Of a stretch of DNA of 64,000 nt, positions 11,050 through 19,248 are shown in pieces. The translations under genes and the position numbers were made by a program. Source of the DNA: Ideonella paludis (GTDB taxonomy: Bacteria > Pseudomonadota > Gammaproteobacteria > Burkholderiales > Burkholderiaceae_C); the NCBI RefSeq assembly GCF_018069865.1, contig NZ_JAGQDG010000002.1:660929-724928 (forward strand), in the 5' to 3' direction. Each line of letters opens with the position of its first letter. Positions within the stretch are counted from its first letter, which is position 1. Below the pieces are notes generated by a model, which saw nothing but the letters and a program-made list of their open reading frames with translations, had not been told where the DNA came from and did no database searches.

Positions 11050-11358
11050 ATGACTCGATCCGACCTCGTCGCCAAACTGGCAGAGCGCTTCGCGCAACTG
11101 ACCCAGCGCGACACTGAGTTCGCGGTCAAGACCATTCTGGATGCGATGTCCGACGCCCTGGCGCGCGGGCACCGCATCGAGATCCGGGGCTTTGGCAGCT
11201 TTTCAATCAATCGTCGCCCGCCACGCGTGGGGCGCAACCCCCGCTCCGGCGAGCAGGTGACGATCCCCGAAAAGCTGGTTCCCCACTTCAAACCGGGCAA
11301 AGCCTTGCGTGAAGGGGTGGACGCCATTGCACCGGCCCAGTCAGGGCCTGCAGCCTGA
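11050..11358 (+). CDS. ihfB: integration host factor subunit beta
   Basis: 102 residues. DNA-bending HU/IHF family protein that pairs with IhfA. The start [14 protein letters not shown], the dimer helices, the strand [20 protein letters not shown] and the bending arm [15 protein letters not shown] with its intercalating Pro are all present. It follows rpsA by 29 bases, the widespread proteobacterial order. A strong hairpin with a T-run lies after the gene. IHF is relevant to this window because the sigma-54 promoter before livH would normally need DNA bending. Confidence 0.98.
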   Translation: MTRSDLVAKLAERFAQLTQRDTEFAVKTILDAMSDALARGHRIEIRGFGSFSINRRPPRVGRNPRSGEQVTIPEKLVPHFKPGKALREGVDAIAPAQSGPAA

Positions 11359-11387
11359 ACGGTTGCATCACGCTCAATCTCTGCTGA

Positions 11388-11408
11388 GGGTCCGCAAGGA
11401 CCCTTTTT
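11388..11408 (+). terminator. intrinsic terminator after ihfB
   Basis: GGGTCC-GCAA-GGACCC stem-loop followed immediately by TTTTT. It closes the gyrA-to-ihfB run before lapA. Confidence 0.9.
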
Positions 11409-11474
11409 CATGGGCGCAACAGCTCGCTGGCACCCACGCGCATGCTTCTACAATGCAGCCATCTCGGAGCATTC

Positions 11475-11774
11475 ATGCGCATCCTGGTTTGGCTCTTTCG
11501 AGCCTTCATCCTCTTTAGTCTGTTCGCGTTCTCGCTGAACAACTTGCACACGGCCACCCTGCACTGGTATTTCGGCCAGAGTTGGTCGGCGCCCATGGTC
11601 ATGGTGGTGTTGGCAGCCTTCGCGGCGGGCGCGGCGCTGGGCGTGTTGGCCATGACCCCGTCCTGGTGGCGGCAGCGCCAAAAAGCGCATCAAGCACAAC
11701 AAGCGGCCGTCGCAAGTGCCCAGCCCCCAAGCCCCCCTTCCCCACAAGCCCCCGTGATCCCCGATGGAATTTGA
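11475..11774 (+). CDS. lapA: LapA-domain inner-membrane protein
   Basis: 99 residues; the ATG at 11475 is chosen because it begins MRILVWLFRAFILFSLFAFS, the first membrane helix. A second helix (about 38-60, MVMVVLAAFAAGAALGVLAM) follows, then a charged and Pro/Ser-rich cytoplasmic tail. In E. coli, LapA works with LapB and FtsH to set LpxC levels and so LPS synthesis. The end overlaps lapB by 11 bases, strongly supporting coupling. Confidence 0.88.
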   Translation: MRILVWLFRAFILFSLFAFSLNNLHTATLHWYFGQSWSAPMVMVVLAAFAAGAALGVLAMTPSWWRQRQKAHQAQQAAVASAQPPSPPSPQAPVIPDGI

Positions 11775-12915
11775 TCTGCAGGCCTGGTTGCTGATCGGCC
11801 TGCCGCTGGCCTTTGTCTTGGGCTGGCTGGCCTCGCGCCTGGATGTCAGGCAGATGCGTCGTGAGCATGTGGACTCGCCCAAGGCCTATTACAAGGGCTT
11901 GAACTTGCTGCTCAACGAGCAGCAGGACAAAGCCATTGACGCCTTCATCGAGGCCGTCCAAAACGACCCCGACACCACGGAGCTGCACTTCGCACTGGGA
12001 AATCTATTCCGTCGCCGGGGTGAGTTTGAACGCTCTGTGCGGGTGCACCAACACTTATTGGCGCGTGCCGACCTGCCCGCAAGCGAGCGCGACCGTGCTC
12101 AGCATGCCCTGGCGCAAGACTTCATGAAGGCTGGCTTGTTCGACCGTGCCGAAGCGGCTTATCGCGCTCTGGTGGGTGGCGAGCATGACCGAGAAGCCCG
12201 CTTGGCCTTGCTCAACCTCTACGAGCGCTCACGCGACTGGCGCAACGCCGCCGAGATGGCGCGCGCACTGGAAGTCTCCGGCGCTGGTGCGTTTGGTCAA
12301 CGCATCTCCCATCATTGGTGTGAGGTGGCGCTGGAAGCCGATGCCCGACAGCAAAGCGCCGAGGCGACGGAAGCACTGGCGTTGGCTCACCAAGCCGCAC
12401 CACAAGCGCCACGCCCTCAGTTGATCGCGGGCCAGCGGGCGCTGGCTGCCGGGCAAGCCGGCGAGGCCTTGACGCACTGGGAAGCCCTGCTTCAGGCTGA
12501 TCTGGCGAGTTTCTCGCTGGTGGCCATGGCCTATGCCCAGGCCGGCCAGTCCTGTGGTCAGGTGGAGCGAGCACGGGCCACCCTGACCAGCGCCCATGAG
12601 GCCCATCCCTCACTGGACGTCATCAAGGCCTTGGCCGTGCTGGACGGTTCAGCGCTGGCACAGTCACCGCTGGTGTTGCCCTACTTGAAGCAACAAGCCA
12701 CGCTAGCGGCCGCCCAGGCTGTGCTCAACCGGCCTGCTGAACAATGGACCCAGGAATGCGCGGACGCTGTGGGCAAGGCTCTGGATAAAGCAGGCCGCCC
12801 CTTGCAGCGTTACCGCTGCGCCGCCTGCGGTTTTGAGGCCCAGCGTTATTTCTGGCAGTGCCCAGGCTGCTTGAGCTGGGACAGCTTCCCGCCGCAGCGC
12901 ATCGAAGACCAGTAA
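11764..12915 (+). CDS. lapB: LPS assembly protein B (TPR, rubredoxin-like)
   Basis: 383 residues (E. coli about 389). The N-terminal membrane anchor (LLIGLPLAFVLGWLAS) is followed by the conserved RREHVDSPKAYYKGLNLLL segment. TPR repeats follow (about 45-330), with A/L/Y spacing in helical pairs such as DTTELHFALGNLFRRRGEFE. The C-terminal rubredoxin-like zinc knuckle has paired CxxC motifs (YRCAACGFEA and WQCPGC). The family acts as an adaptor presenting LpxC to FtsH at the inner membrane. It converges with waaC, 9 bases away, which is itself an LPS gene. Confidence 0.95.
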   Translation: MEFDLQAWLLIGLPLAFVLGWLASRLDVRQMRREHVDSPKAYYKGLNLLLNEQQDKAIDAFIEAVQNDPDTTELHFALGNLFRRRGEFERSVRVHQHLLARADLPASERDRAQHALAQDFMKAGLFDRAEAAYRALVGGEHDREARLALLNLYERSRDWRNAAEMARALEVSGAGAFGQRISHHWCEVALEADARQQSAEATEALALAHQAAPQAPRPQLIAGQRALAAGQAGEALTHWEALLQADLASFSLVAMAYAQAGQSCGQVERARATLTSAHEAHPSLDVIKALAVLDGSALAQSPLVLPYLKQQATLAAAQAVLNRPAEQWTQECADAVGKALDKAGRPLQRYRCAACGFEAQRYFWQCPGCLSWDSFPPQRIEDQ

Positions 12916-12924
12916 CGGTCGTCC

Positions 12925-13914
12925 TTAGTCGCAGGCTGGGCTGACGACCAGCGTCGCCAAGGCGCGTTCTACGGCCTCCAGCACCTCGGCCCGCTCAGGC
13001 ACTCGGCCCTTGCCGCCCAGGCTTTGCACCAGTGCTGGGCCGGTCAAGCCGGCCAGACCCGGCTCATGGTCGCAGTAAACGCCCACGGTCGGCAAGCCAT
13101 AGGCCGCAGCCAAGTGGCTGAAGCCTGTGTCCAAGCCCACCGCGATTTGCGCACGCCCGATGACAGCGGCCATCTCGCGCACCGTCAAAAAAGGCGGCAC
13201 CGCCGCACCCAAGGGGCCAGCCAGCCTCTGCGCCAACTGCTCCTCATCCGGCGAACCCCACAGCACCACCAACCCCAAACCGGCGGTCTTCAAGCGCTCA
13301 CCCACCGCCAGCCAATCAGGCTCTGGCCAGCGCTTCTCAATGCGGCTGGCGCAAGGAATCAAGAGCGCATAGCGATCCACCGGAGCGCGCCAGGTTGCTT
13401 CTTGAGGAATGGCCAATCCAAACTGCGCGGGCACTTCAGGTTCAAAAGCACGGCCCAGCGCGGCTGCCATCAGGCGGCGATTGCGCTCGACCGCCTGCAG
13501 GCTGCGTGACACCGCCACCTTGCGTTGATAAAACGCGCTGGCCAAGGGCTCACGAATGCTGTGCCGATCAAAGCCCACGCGCAGGCCCGGTGCCTGCAGA
13601 GCCCACATCACGCTCTTGAGCAAGCCCTGGGCATCGATCACCAAGTCATAGGGCTGCTCTCGCAAGGCCGCACGCACCTTGCCAAGGGCCTGCCAGGTGA
13701 CGCGCTCCATCAACTTCTTGCGCCACTTGCGCCAAGCCTGAGGAATGACACGCTGCACCCCTGGATGCAGCGCCGGGATGGCCGCAAATGGCGCCTCGAC
13801 CAACCAATCCACTTGCGCATCGGGGTGCCAGCGCAGCAAGTCTTCCACCGCGGGCAACATGTGGACCACATCGCCCATCGAGGTGGTCTTCACCACCAAA
13901 ACGCGCAGCGCCAC
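12925..13914 (-). CDS. waaC: lipopolysaccharide heptosyltransferase I
   Basis: 329 residues from a GTG start, 3 bases after the DUF4254 gene. GT9-family glycosyltransferase that adds the first L-glycero-D-manno-heptose to Kdo of lipid A. The start ALRVLVVKTTSMGDVVHMLPA is the hallmark N-terminal acceptor loop; VDWLVE, YDLVIDAQGLLKS and the C-terminal donor site VGLDTGFSHLAAAYGLPTVG fit WaaC. It acts on the cytoplasmic face of the inner membrane. Confidence 0.95.
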   Translation of the reverse strand: MALRVLVVKTTSMGDVVHMLPAVEDLLRWHPDAQVDWLVEAPFAAIPALHPGVQRVIPQAWRKWRKKLMERVTWQALGKVRAALREQPYDLVIDAQGLLKSVMWALQAPGLRVGFDRHSIREPLASAFYQRKVAVSRSLQAVERNRRLMAAALGRAFEPEVPAQFGLAIPQEATWRAPVDRYALLIPCASRIEKRWPEPDWLAVGERLKTAGLGLVVLWGSPDEEQLAQRLAGPLGAAVPPFLTVREMAAVIGRAQIAVGLDTGFSHLAAAYGLPTVGVYCDHEPGLAGLTGPALVQSLGGKGRVPERAEVLEAVERALATLVVSPACD

Positions 13915-13917
13915 CGT

Positions 13918-14571
13918 TCAGGCCTTGCTTGCGCGCTCTGCCACCAGCGCCGGATTGAAGCGCGGGTCGTTGTACATCTTGAACTGACGGTAGACCTTGA
14001 AGTAAGCCCGGCCCGCCAAGGCATCGGCCAACAAGCCATCCAGGCAATCGCCCAGATCTTGGCGCTGCTGCTGCAGGCGCTCAAGCTTGACGGCGCTGGA
14101 GGCGCGATGTGCGTCGTCCACGTCCTGGCGCAGGGTTTGCTGACGCATGGCGTGGATCTTCAACGCCATGATGGACATGCGGTCGATGATGCTGCCGGCC
14201 GTCTCGGAGTTCAGTCGCGCGCCTTTGGGAACCGTCGAGATCGGGGTGTCTGTGCGAGCGGACGCAGCGTCCACCAGGCCCAGCGCCGTCAACAGAATCT
14301 CATCCACCCGCTCGGTCGCATCGTTACGGGCTTGGTTGAAGCGGTCGATCGCCCGCTTATTGCCAGCAATCTCTTCCGCGCTCACGGTGGTGCGGCGAGC
14401 CAAGTCTTCTTGGGCCCACAAACTGCTGTTGAAAAAGTGATTGCGACGCACCCAATGCAGCAACTCAGCGCCTTCAGCAACCGTTGGCTCTGCGCCCGGC
14501 CAATCCGCCTGCGCCAAGCAATCCTCGTGGCAAGTGATCACTTCGGGCGACTTGATGGGCAATGCAGACAT
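13918..14571 (-). CDS. DUF4254 family protein
   Basis: 217 residues from the ATG at 14571 (an upstream in-frame start at 14607 is less likely). No signal peptide; mainly helical. Recognisable DUF4254 features are the early LLHWVRRNHFFNSSLW with Trp/Asn/His, the segment EIAGNKRAIDRFNQARNDAT, and SETAGSIIDRMSIMALKIHAM. The family has no proven activity but is seen beside glycosyltransferases. Here it sits 3 bases upstream of waaC in the same direction, supporting a role in LPS core or surface-glycan synthesis. The function remains inferred from context. Confidence 0.82.
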   Translation of the reverse strand: MSALPIKSPEVITCHEDCLAQADWPGAEPTVAEGAELLHWVRRNHFFNSSLWAQEDLARRTTVSAEEIAGNKRAIDRFNQARNDATERVDEILLTALGLVDAASARTDTPISTVPKGARLNSETAGSIIDRMSIMALKIHAMRQQTLRQDVDDAHRASSAVKLERLQQQRQDLGDCLDGLLADALAGRAYFKVYRQFKMYNDPRFNPALVAERASKA

Positions 14572-14691
14572 TCCAAACACTCCAGGGCAGGCCGATTCGC
14601 GGCGCAAAATGAGAATCTGTCTGAATTATCGTCCAGGCCTTGGAAGCGCTCCTTGGTGTGGGCCTCGCTTTACCGTATCGATACCTCCTTC

Positions 14692-15645
14692 ATGAATCGC
14701 CCTCTTGTCATCCGTCTGTGCAATTACATCGGCGATGTGGTGCTGAGCCTGCCCGCACTCCAGCTCTTGGCGGCCCACGGCTATGAGCCACATCTCTACG
14801 GTGCGGGCTGGGCATCAACCTTGCTTACAGGGACAGGCTGGGCCGTGACCAAGCGTGGCCAAGGACTGCGCGCGCGCGTGGGCCAACTTCGCTCTCTGCG
14901 CCAACAATTACGGGCGGCGGGCGCCCCTCAAGACGAAGCCGTCTGGGCCTTGGCCATGCCCAACTCCTTCTCCAGCGCTTTGGAGTTGCGTTTGGGCGGC
15001 TTTGCTGTGGCGGGCTTTGCCAGCGACGGCCGGGGCTTCTTGCTGAAGAAGGCATTACCCGCGGCAGACGGCCCCCACGCTGCGGAGTCCTTCTGGGCTC
15101 AAGCCTGCGGCTTGCTGGGCCAGCGTTTGCCCATACCAGATCGGATCAGTCTCCCTCTCACAGCAGCCGCGCAAGACCGTGCGCGGGAGGTCATTGCACG
15201 CCACGCAGGCCCCCAAGGTGACTATGTGTGCATCGCACCCTTTGCCGGTGGCTTGGTGGACAAACAACCCAAGCGCTGGCCAGAGTTTGCGGCTTTTGCC
15301 AAGCGGCTGGAAGGGCTGGGCTTACCCATCTTGGTCTGCCCCGGGCCCGCAGCCGAGGTCGAAGAGGCCCGCCGCCTTTACCCCGGCGCCATCCTGATCG
15401 ACAAGCTGCCGCTGGATGCCTATGCCGCCTTGCTGGGTCAAAGCAAGCTGGTCGTGGCCAATGACACAGGCCCAGCCCACTTGGCCGCAGCATCGGCCGC
15501 GCCCTTGCTGAGCGTCTTGGGGCCTACCAAGACGCGCCAGTGGCGGCCCTGGGGGCCCACCGTGACCGCCTTGGGAGGAGACGGGCAATGGCCAGACACA
15601 GAGTTGGTTTGGCAAACAGCCCAGGCCATCGTGAATCGGCCTTGA
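14692..15645 (+). CDS. ADP-heptose:LPS heptosyltransferase-like glycosyltransferase (GT9)
   Basis: 317 residues. The ATG at 14692 is fixed by MNRPLVIRLCNYIGDVVLSLPALQLL, the GT9 N-terminus; the long open frame upstream overlaps the DUF4254 gene antisense and is not coding. The C-terminal nucleotide-sugar half shows the FAGGLVDKQPKRWPEF loop and VVANDTGPAHLAAASAAP. It is probably a second core heptosyltransferase (WaaF- or WaaQ-like), but which sugar is added cannot be told. It starts a rightward run, divergent from DUF4254-waaC across 120 bases. Confidence 0.88.
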   Translation: MNRPLVIRLCNYIGDVVLSLPALQLLAAHGYEPHLYGAGWASTLLTGTGWAVTKRGQGLRARVGQLRSLRQQLRAAGAPQDEAVWALAMPNSFSSALELRLGGFAVAGFASDGRGFLLKKALPAADGPHAAESFWAQACGLLGQRLPIPDRISLPLTAAAQDRAREVIARHAGPQGDYVCIAPFAGGLVDKQPKRWPEFAAFAKRLEGLGLPILVCPGPAAEVEEARRLYPGAILIDKLPLDAYAALLGQSKLVVANDTGPAHLAAASAAPLLSVLGPTKTRQWRPWGPTVTALGGDGQWPDTELVWQTAQAIVNRP

Positions 15646-15702
15646 CCCCCCTCTACAATCGGCCACGCTTCAAGGGTTTGGCCTGAAGCCTGTTTGATCC
15701 CC

Positions 15703-16485
15703 ATGCCCTGCCCCATCTACCTGATCAACTTGCCCAAGGATGTGGCCCGCGCCGCACACATGCACAGCCAGTTGGCAGCCTTGGGCTTGCTGGATCATCT
15801 GCATGCGATAGAGGCCACCTATGGTCGAGACTTGTCGCCCTCGGAGATGGCCCGCTATTACAGCCCCGACCTGAATGCTCGGCAGTACCACCTGCCGCTG
15901 TCCGCGGGCGAAATCGGCTGCTACGTCAGCCACCTCAACACCTGGCAGGCCATCGTGGACAGCGGTGTGCCAGGCGCCTTGGTCCTGGAAGACGATGTGG
16001 TGTTGGCGGCCTGCTTGCCCACCTTGATGGCGCAGCTCATGTCGGCCACTGAACCACAGTGGGACATGATCAAACTGGTGGGCCGCGGCCATGAAAAGAC
16101 GGTGGCCACGTGGCCGCTGAGTGCACCGCATCGCGTCGTCCGCTATGCCCGGATTCCCAGCATGACGGCCGCCTATTTCATCAGCCGTGCAGGGGCCCAA
16201 AAGCTGCTGCGCCGCATTCCCTTCGGACGTCCTGTCGACATCGACCTGCGCTATGCCTGGGAGACCCAACTGCGGGTCTATGGTTTGCTGCCCTACCCTG
16301 TGAGCCTGGACCAAAGTTCAACGGTCTCCAGCATTGGCCGCCGCAGCTCCCCCAAGAGTTGGACACACCGCTGGCGCCGCGTGCGGCAACAGATCGCCTA
16401 TTCACTTGGCAATTGGCAACGCTTGCGGCAAGAAAGGGATGAGGCTCCCTTTCTTGCCGTAGGTTCAACAGGAGAGACATCATGA
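15703..16485 (+). CDS. glycosyltransferase family 25 (LOS/LPS)
   Basis: 260 residues from ATG at 15703 (a TTG three codons earlier is possible). GT25 enzymes add hexoses such as galactose to lipooligosaccharide. Motifs: YLINLPKDVARAAHMHSQL at the start, GEIGCYVSHLNTWQAI, the metal-binding LVLEDDVVL, and MTAAYFISRAGAQKLL. The last part is basic and has no membrane helix. The stop overlaps the glf start (ATGA), suggesting that GT25 and UDP-galactofuranose supply belong to one pathway. Confidence 0.9.
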   Translation: MPCPIYLINLPKDVARAAHMHSQLAALGLLDHLHAIEATYGRDLSPSEMARYYSPDLNARQYHLPLSAGEIGCYVSHLNTWQAIVDSGVPGALVLEDDVVLAACLPTLMAQLMSATEPQWDMIKLVGRGHEKTVATWPLSAPHRVVRYARIPSMTAAYFISRAGAQKLLRRIPFGRPVDIDLRYAWETQLRVYGLLPYPVSLDQSSTVSSIGRRSSPKSWTHRWRRVRQQIAYSLGNWQRLRQERDEAPFLAVGSTGETS

Positions 16486-17594
16486 GCACTTCGCCATCAA
16501 GCCCAGACTTTCTGGTCGTCGGCGCCGGTTTTGCCGGCAGCGTGTGCGCCCGCCAGTTGGCAGACGCGGGGCACCGGGTGCTCGTGATCGACAAGCGGCC
16601 ACACATCGGCGGCAATGCGTACGACTGCCTGGATGAGCACGGGGTGCTCATCCACCCCTATGGCCCGCACATCTTCCACACCAACAGCAAGCTGGTGTTT
16701 GAGTACCTCTCACGCTTCACGGACTGGCGCTTTTATGAGCACCGTGTGCTGGCGAAAGTGGGAGACCAGTTGCTGCCGATCCCGATCAATCGCACCACGC
16801 TCAACAAGCTTTATGGCTTGACCTTGAGCGAGGAGGAGGCTCAAGCCTATATCGAGCGCGTGCGCGAGCCCAGAGCCCCTCTAAAGACCAGTGAGGATGT
16901 GGTGCTCAACTCGGTGGGCAGCGACTTGTGCGAGAAGTTCTTCCGAGGCTACACGCGCAAACAATGGGGCCTGGATTTGAGCGAGCTGTCCGCCGGCGTG
17001 GCGGCTCGCATCCCGACGCGCACCAATGACGACGACCGTTATTTCTCCGACAGCTTTCAGTTCATGCCGGCGCAGGGCTACACCCGCATGTTCGAAGCCA
17101 TGCTGGACCACCCCTTGATCAGCGTGCAAACGGGCCAAGACTTCGAGTCTGTGCGAGAGGTCTATACCAGCGCTCGATTGATTTACACCGGTCCCATCGA
17201 CAGCTACTTCAAGCAATGCTTTGGCCCGCTGCCCTACCGCAGCCTGCGCTTCGCTCACGAACATTTGGATCAGGACTCATCGTTCCAAGCGGTAGGGACG
17301 GTGAACTACCCGAATGACCATGCGTTCACCCGCATCACCGAGTTCAAGCACTTGACTGGCCAAAAAGCGAAAGGTACGTCGATTGTGAGGGAGTACCCTC
17401 AGGACGAAGGTGACCCCTACTATCCAGTCCCACGGCCTGAATCCGAGGCCCTGTTCAAGCGCTATGAAGCCTTGGCGGAGCAAGAGACACAGGTCACGTT
17501 CGTGGGTCGATTGGCCCAGTATCGCTACTACAACATGGATCAAATCGTCGCGGCAGCGTTGAAAGCCAGTGATGACATCCTGAAACGCCCATGA
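16482..17594 (+). CDS. glf: UDP-galactopyranose mutase
   Basis: 370 residues, typical length. FAD enzyme that interconverts UDP-galactopyranose and UDP-galactofuranose. The N-terminal FAD fold reads FLVVGAGFAGSVCARQLA and DKRPHIGGNAYD. The conserved YGPHIFHTN, NRTTLNKLYGL, FFRGYTRKQWGLDL and the late RYYNMDQIVAAAL are all present. It implies that galactofuranose is part of the surface glycan made by this cluster. It overlaps both neighbours by 4 bases. Confidence 0.97.
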   Translation: MSTSPSSPDFLVVGAGFAGSVCARQLADAGHRVLVIDKRPHIGGNAYDCLDEHGVLIHPYGPHIFHTNSKLVFEYLSRFTDWRFYEHRVLAKVGDQLLPIPINRTTLNKLYGLTLSEEEAQAYIERVREPRAPLKTSEDVVLNSVGSDLCEKFFRGYTRKQWGLDLSELSAGVAARIPTRTNDDDRYFSDSFQFMPAQGYTRMFEAMLDHPLISVQTGQDFESVREVYTSARLIYTGPIDSYFKQCFGPLPYRSLRFAHEHLDQDSSFQAVGTVNYPNDHAFTRITEFKHLTGQKAKGTSIVREYPQDEGDPYYPVPRPESEALFKRYEALAEQETQVTFVGRLAQYRYYNMDQIVAAALKASDDILKRP

Positions 17595-18415
17595 GTGCAT
17601 CCCATGCTCCACGCAATCTGGTGATACTGCGTGCCGGTGATAAGTCGCTCCACACCGAGTGGATTCAGGGCGCACGTCACTTTGACCTGCTCATCAGCTA
17701 TTACGGCAGCACGCCAGATTGCCACCGCCAGGACGCAGACCACTATGAAATGCGCAAAGGCCCGAAGTGGTCTTGCATTGCAGACCTGCTGGCCGCACGG
17801 CCGGAGTTGATCGATCAGTACGACAGCTTTTGGTTCCCGGATGACGATTTGTCGGTGTCCACCGAAACCCTGAACCGGATGTTTGCTCTCTTCCACGGCT
17901 TGGGCCTCGATTTGGCACAACCCGCACTGACGGCGAACTCTTACTTCAGCTGGGCGCTTCTCTTGCAGCGACCAGGGCATGTCGCCCGCTACAGTCAATT
18001 TGTGGAGGTCATGGCACCGCTGTTCACGCGTGAGACGCTGCGCAAAGTACTGCATACCTTTGCGGAAAGTCGAAGTGGTTGGGGGCTAGACTGGGTGTGG
18101 CCCACCGTGCTGGCACCGCATCAACCCAAGATCGCCATCTTGGATGCCACACCGGTTTGGCACACCCGCCCCATTGGCGGAGACCTCTACAAGAACAATC
18201 CGGATTTGGATCCCCGATTGGACGAGCGTCGGCTCCTGGCCACCTACGAGTTCGAGGCACTGCGGGCAGGCGCACCATATGCACTTGAGGCAGGGCTGGC
18301 GTTCAGCAAACCCAACCTGTGGCAACGATTGGCAGCCGCTCTGAAAGGCTGGAATGGACGGCGAGTCCTAAAGCGTCGAGCCCAAAGGACAGCATCCGTC
18401 ACGCAAGTGGGCTGA
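17591..18415 (+). CDS. DUF707-like putative glycosyltransferase
   Basis: 274 residues, overlapping the glf stop by 4 bases (ATGA). Resembles DUF707 proteins: NLVILRAGDKSLHTEW, FDLLISYYG, RKGPKWSCIADLL, then an Asp-rich FWFPDDDLSV that could bind metal-nucleotide, NSYFSWALLLQRPG and SGWGLDWVWP. No signal peptide or membrane helix. Position at the end of the GT9-GT25-glf run suggests transfer of a sugar, perhaps galactofuranose, but this is inference. Confidence 0.78.
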   Translation: MSASHAPRNLVILRAGDKSLHTEWIQGARHFDLLISYYGSTPDCHRQDADHYEMRKGPKWSCIADLLAARPELIDQYDSFWFPDDDLSVSTETLNRMFALFHGLGLDLAQPALTANSYFSWALLLQRPGHVARYSQFVEVMAPLFTRETLRKVLHTFAESRSGWGLDWVWPTVLAPHQPKIAILDATPVWHTRPIGGDLYKNNPDLDPRLDERRLLATYEFEALRAGAPYALEAGLAFSKPNLWQRLAAALKGWNGRRVLKRRAQRTASVTQVG

Positions 18416-18681
18416 GTCAAACGTAGCTCTCTCTATCCTTTCTGCTTTTCGCGACGAGATCGGCGATAATCATCGATTCGCTGCAAGGTCAACTGCGACG
18501 TATTGCGTTTCGGTGGCGTGCTGTGAGAGGGCAAAAGCCCCATATCTATGGATTGCACAGGAAGGAGCACATTCTGGCCAAGGACGATCCCAAGACCGCC
18601 ATCGACCCAGGCGGCCTACGTTACCGCTCAAAAGTGGCGGGTTCCCCATTTTCTGCAACCGGCGCCTTTGGCGCTGCCACC

Positions 18682-18804
18682 ATGTCGTGCTTCTTGTGCG
18701 GCAAGCATCGGCCTCGCGCGCAACTGAAGTCGCGCAAGATTCTGGGCAAGTCCCAGGCCGTTTGCGCTCCGTCCTGCCGCGAACTTGACGCGGCCAAGGG
18801 CTGA
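18682..18804 (+). CDS. small cysteine-rich (zinc-knuckle-like) protein, 40 aa
   Basis: 40 residues beginning MSCFLCGKHRPRAQ. One CxxC pair (residues 3 and 6) and two further cysteines in AVCAPSC (28 and 32) could bind one zinc; the protein is basic (KSRKILGKSQ). No signal peptide. The ATG at 18682 is preferred because the cysteine motif starts there, though the frame opens upstream at 18523. A hairpin follows the stop. I cannot assign a function. The 266 bases between the DUF707 gene and this one show no clear element. Confidence 0.55.
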   Translation: MSCFLCGKHRPRAQLKSRKILGKSQAVCAPSCRELDAAKG

Positions 18805-18814
18805 CACCCTTGAA

Positions 18815-18836
18815 CAGGGCACCACTCGGTGCCCTG
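18815..18836 (+). terminator. hairpin, possible terminator
   Basis: CAGGGCACC-ACTC-GGTGCCCTG, a perfect 9-bp stem directly after the 40-residue gene. It lacks a proper T-run (TGTCGCATTT follows), so termination would be weak. Confidence 0.55.
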
Positions 18837-18883
18837 TGTCGCATTTCAACGCTCCTTTTCGATCTATCGGCACATGATTTGCC

Positions 18884-19219
18884 ATGAATGAACCGCTGCA
18901 GCCTCAAGACAGCGGTGAGCCCCTGCCCGAGCAGGGTGAACAGCGTCTCTCCCGCCGCGAACTGGAGCCGGTGATTGCTCGAATTCAGTCTTTGATGTCC
19001 TTTTGGGGCATCACGCTGGAAGAACTTGACGCTCCCATCCCGGCTCCGCCGCCCCCCGCCGGGCCCTTGCCCATCAAGTATCGTCACCCCGTCAGTGGCG
19101 AAACCTGGGATGGCCAAGGCCCTCACCCGGAATGGCTGCGGCACGCATTGCTGAAAGAAGGTCTGCGTGTCGAAGAGCTCAAACCCACCGCCCTAGACAC
19201 CCAGGCACCTGCACCCTAG
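18884..19219 (+). CDS. H-NS-like protein with atypical DNA-binding loop
   Basis: 111 residues. The N-terminus is acidic, followed by a short helical part (20-50) and a Pro-rich linker (50-64). The C-terminal 65-100 follows the H-NS DNA-binding fold: KYRHPVSGETWDGQGPHPEW, then LRHALLKEG. In classical H-NS the core loop is rich in Arg (GRG or QGR, then Arg/Lys-x-Pro). Here it is GQGPHPE, so most positive charge is lost. The N-terminal oligomerisation region is also short. It may be a divergent nucleoid protein or an H-NS modulator. It converges with gspB. Confidence 0.7.
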   Translation: MNEPLQPQDSGEPLPEQGEQRLSRRELEPVIARIQSLMSFWGITLEELDAPIPAPPPPAGPLPIKYRHPVSGETWDGQGPHPEWLRHALLKEGLRVEELKPTALDTQAPAP

Positions 19220-19248
19220 TGCGTGAGGGCTGCCGCCCTTGAGCGGGT

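Noticed and set aside
13525..14691. 389-codon open extension before the GT9 gene
   Set aside because: It lies antisense to waaC and DUF4254, whose motifs are clear; the GT9 N-terminal motif starts at 14692.
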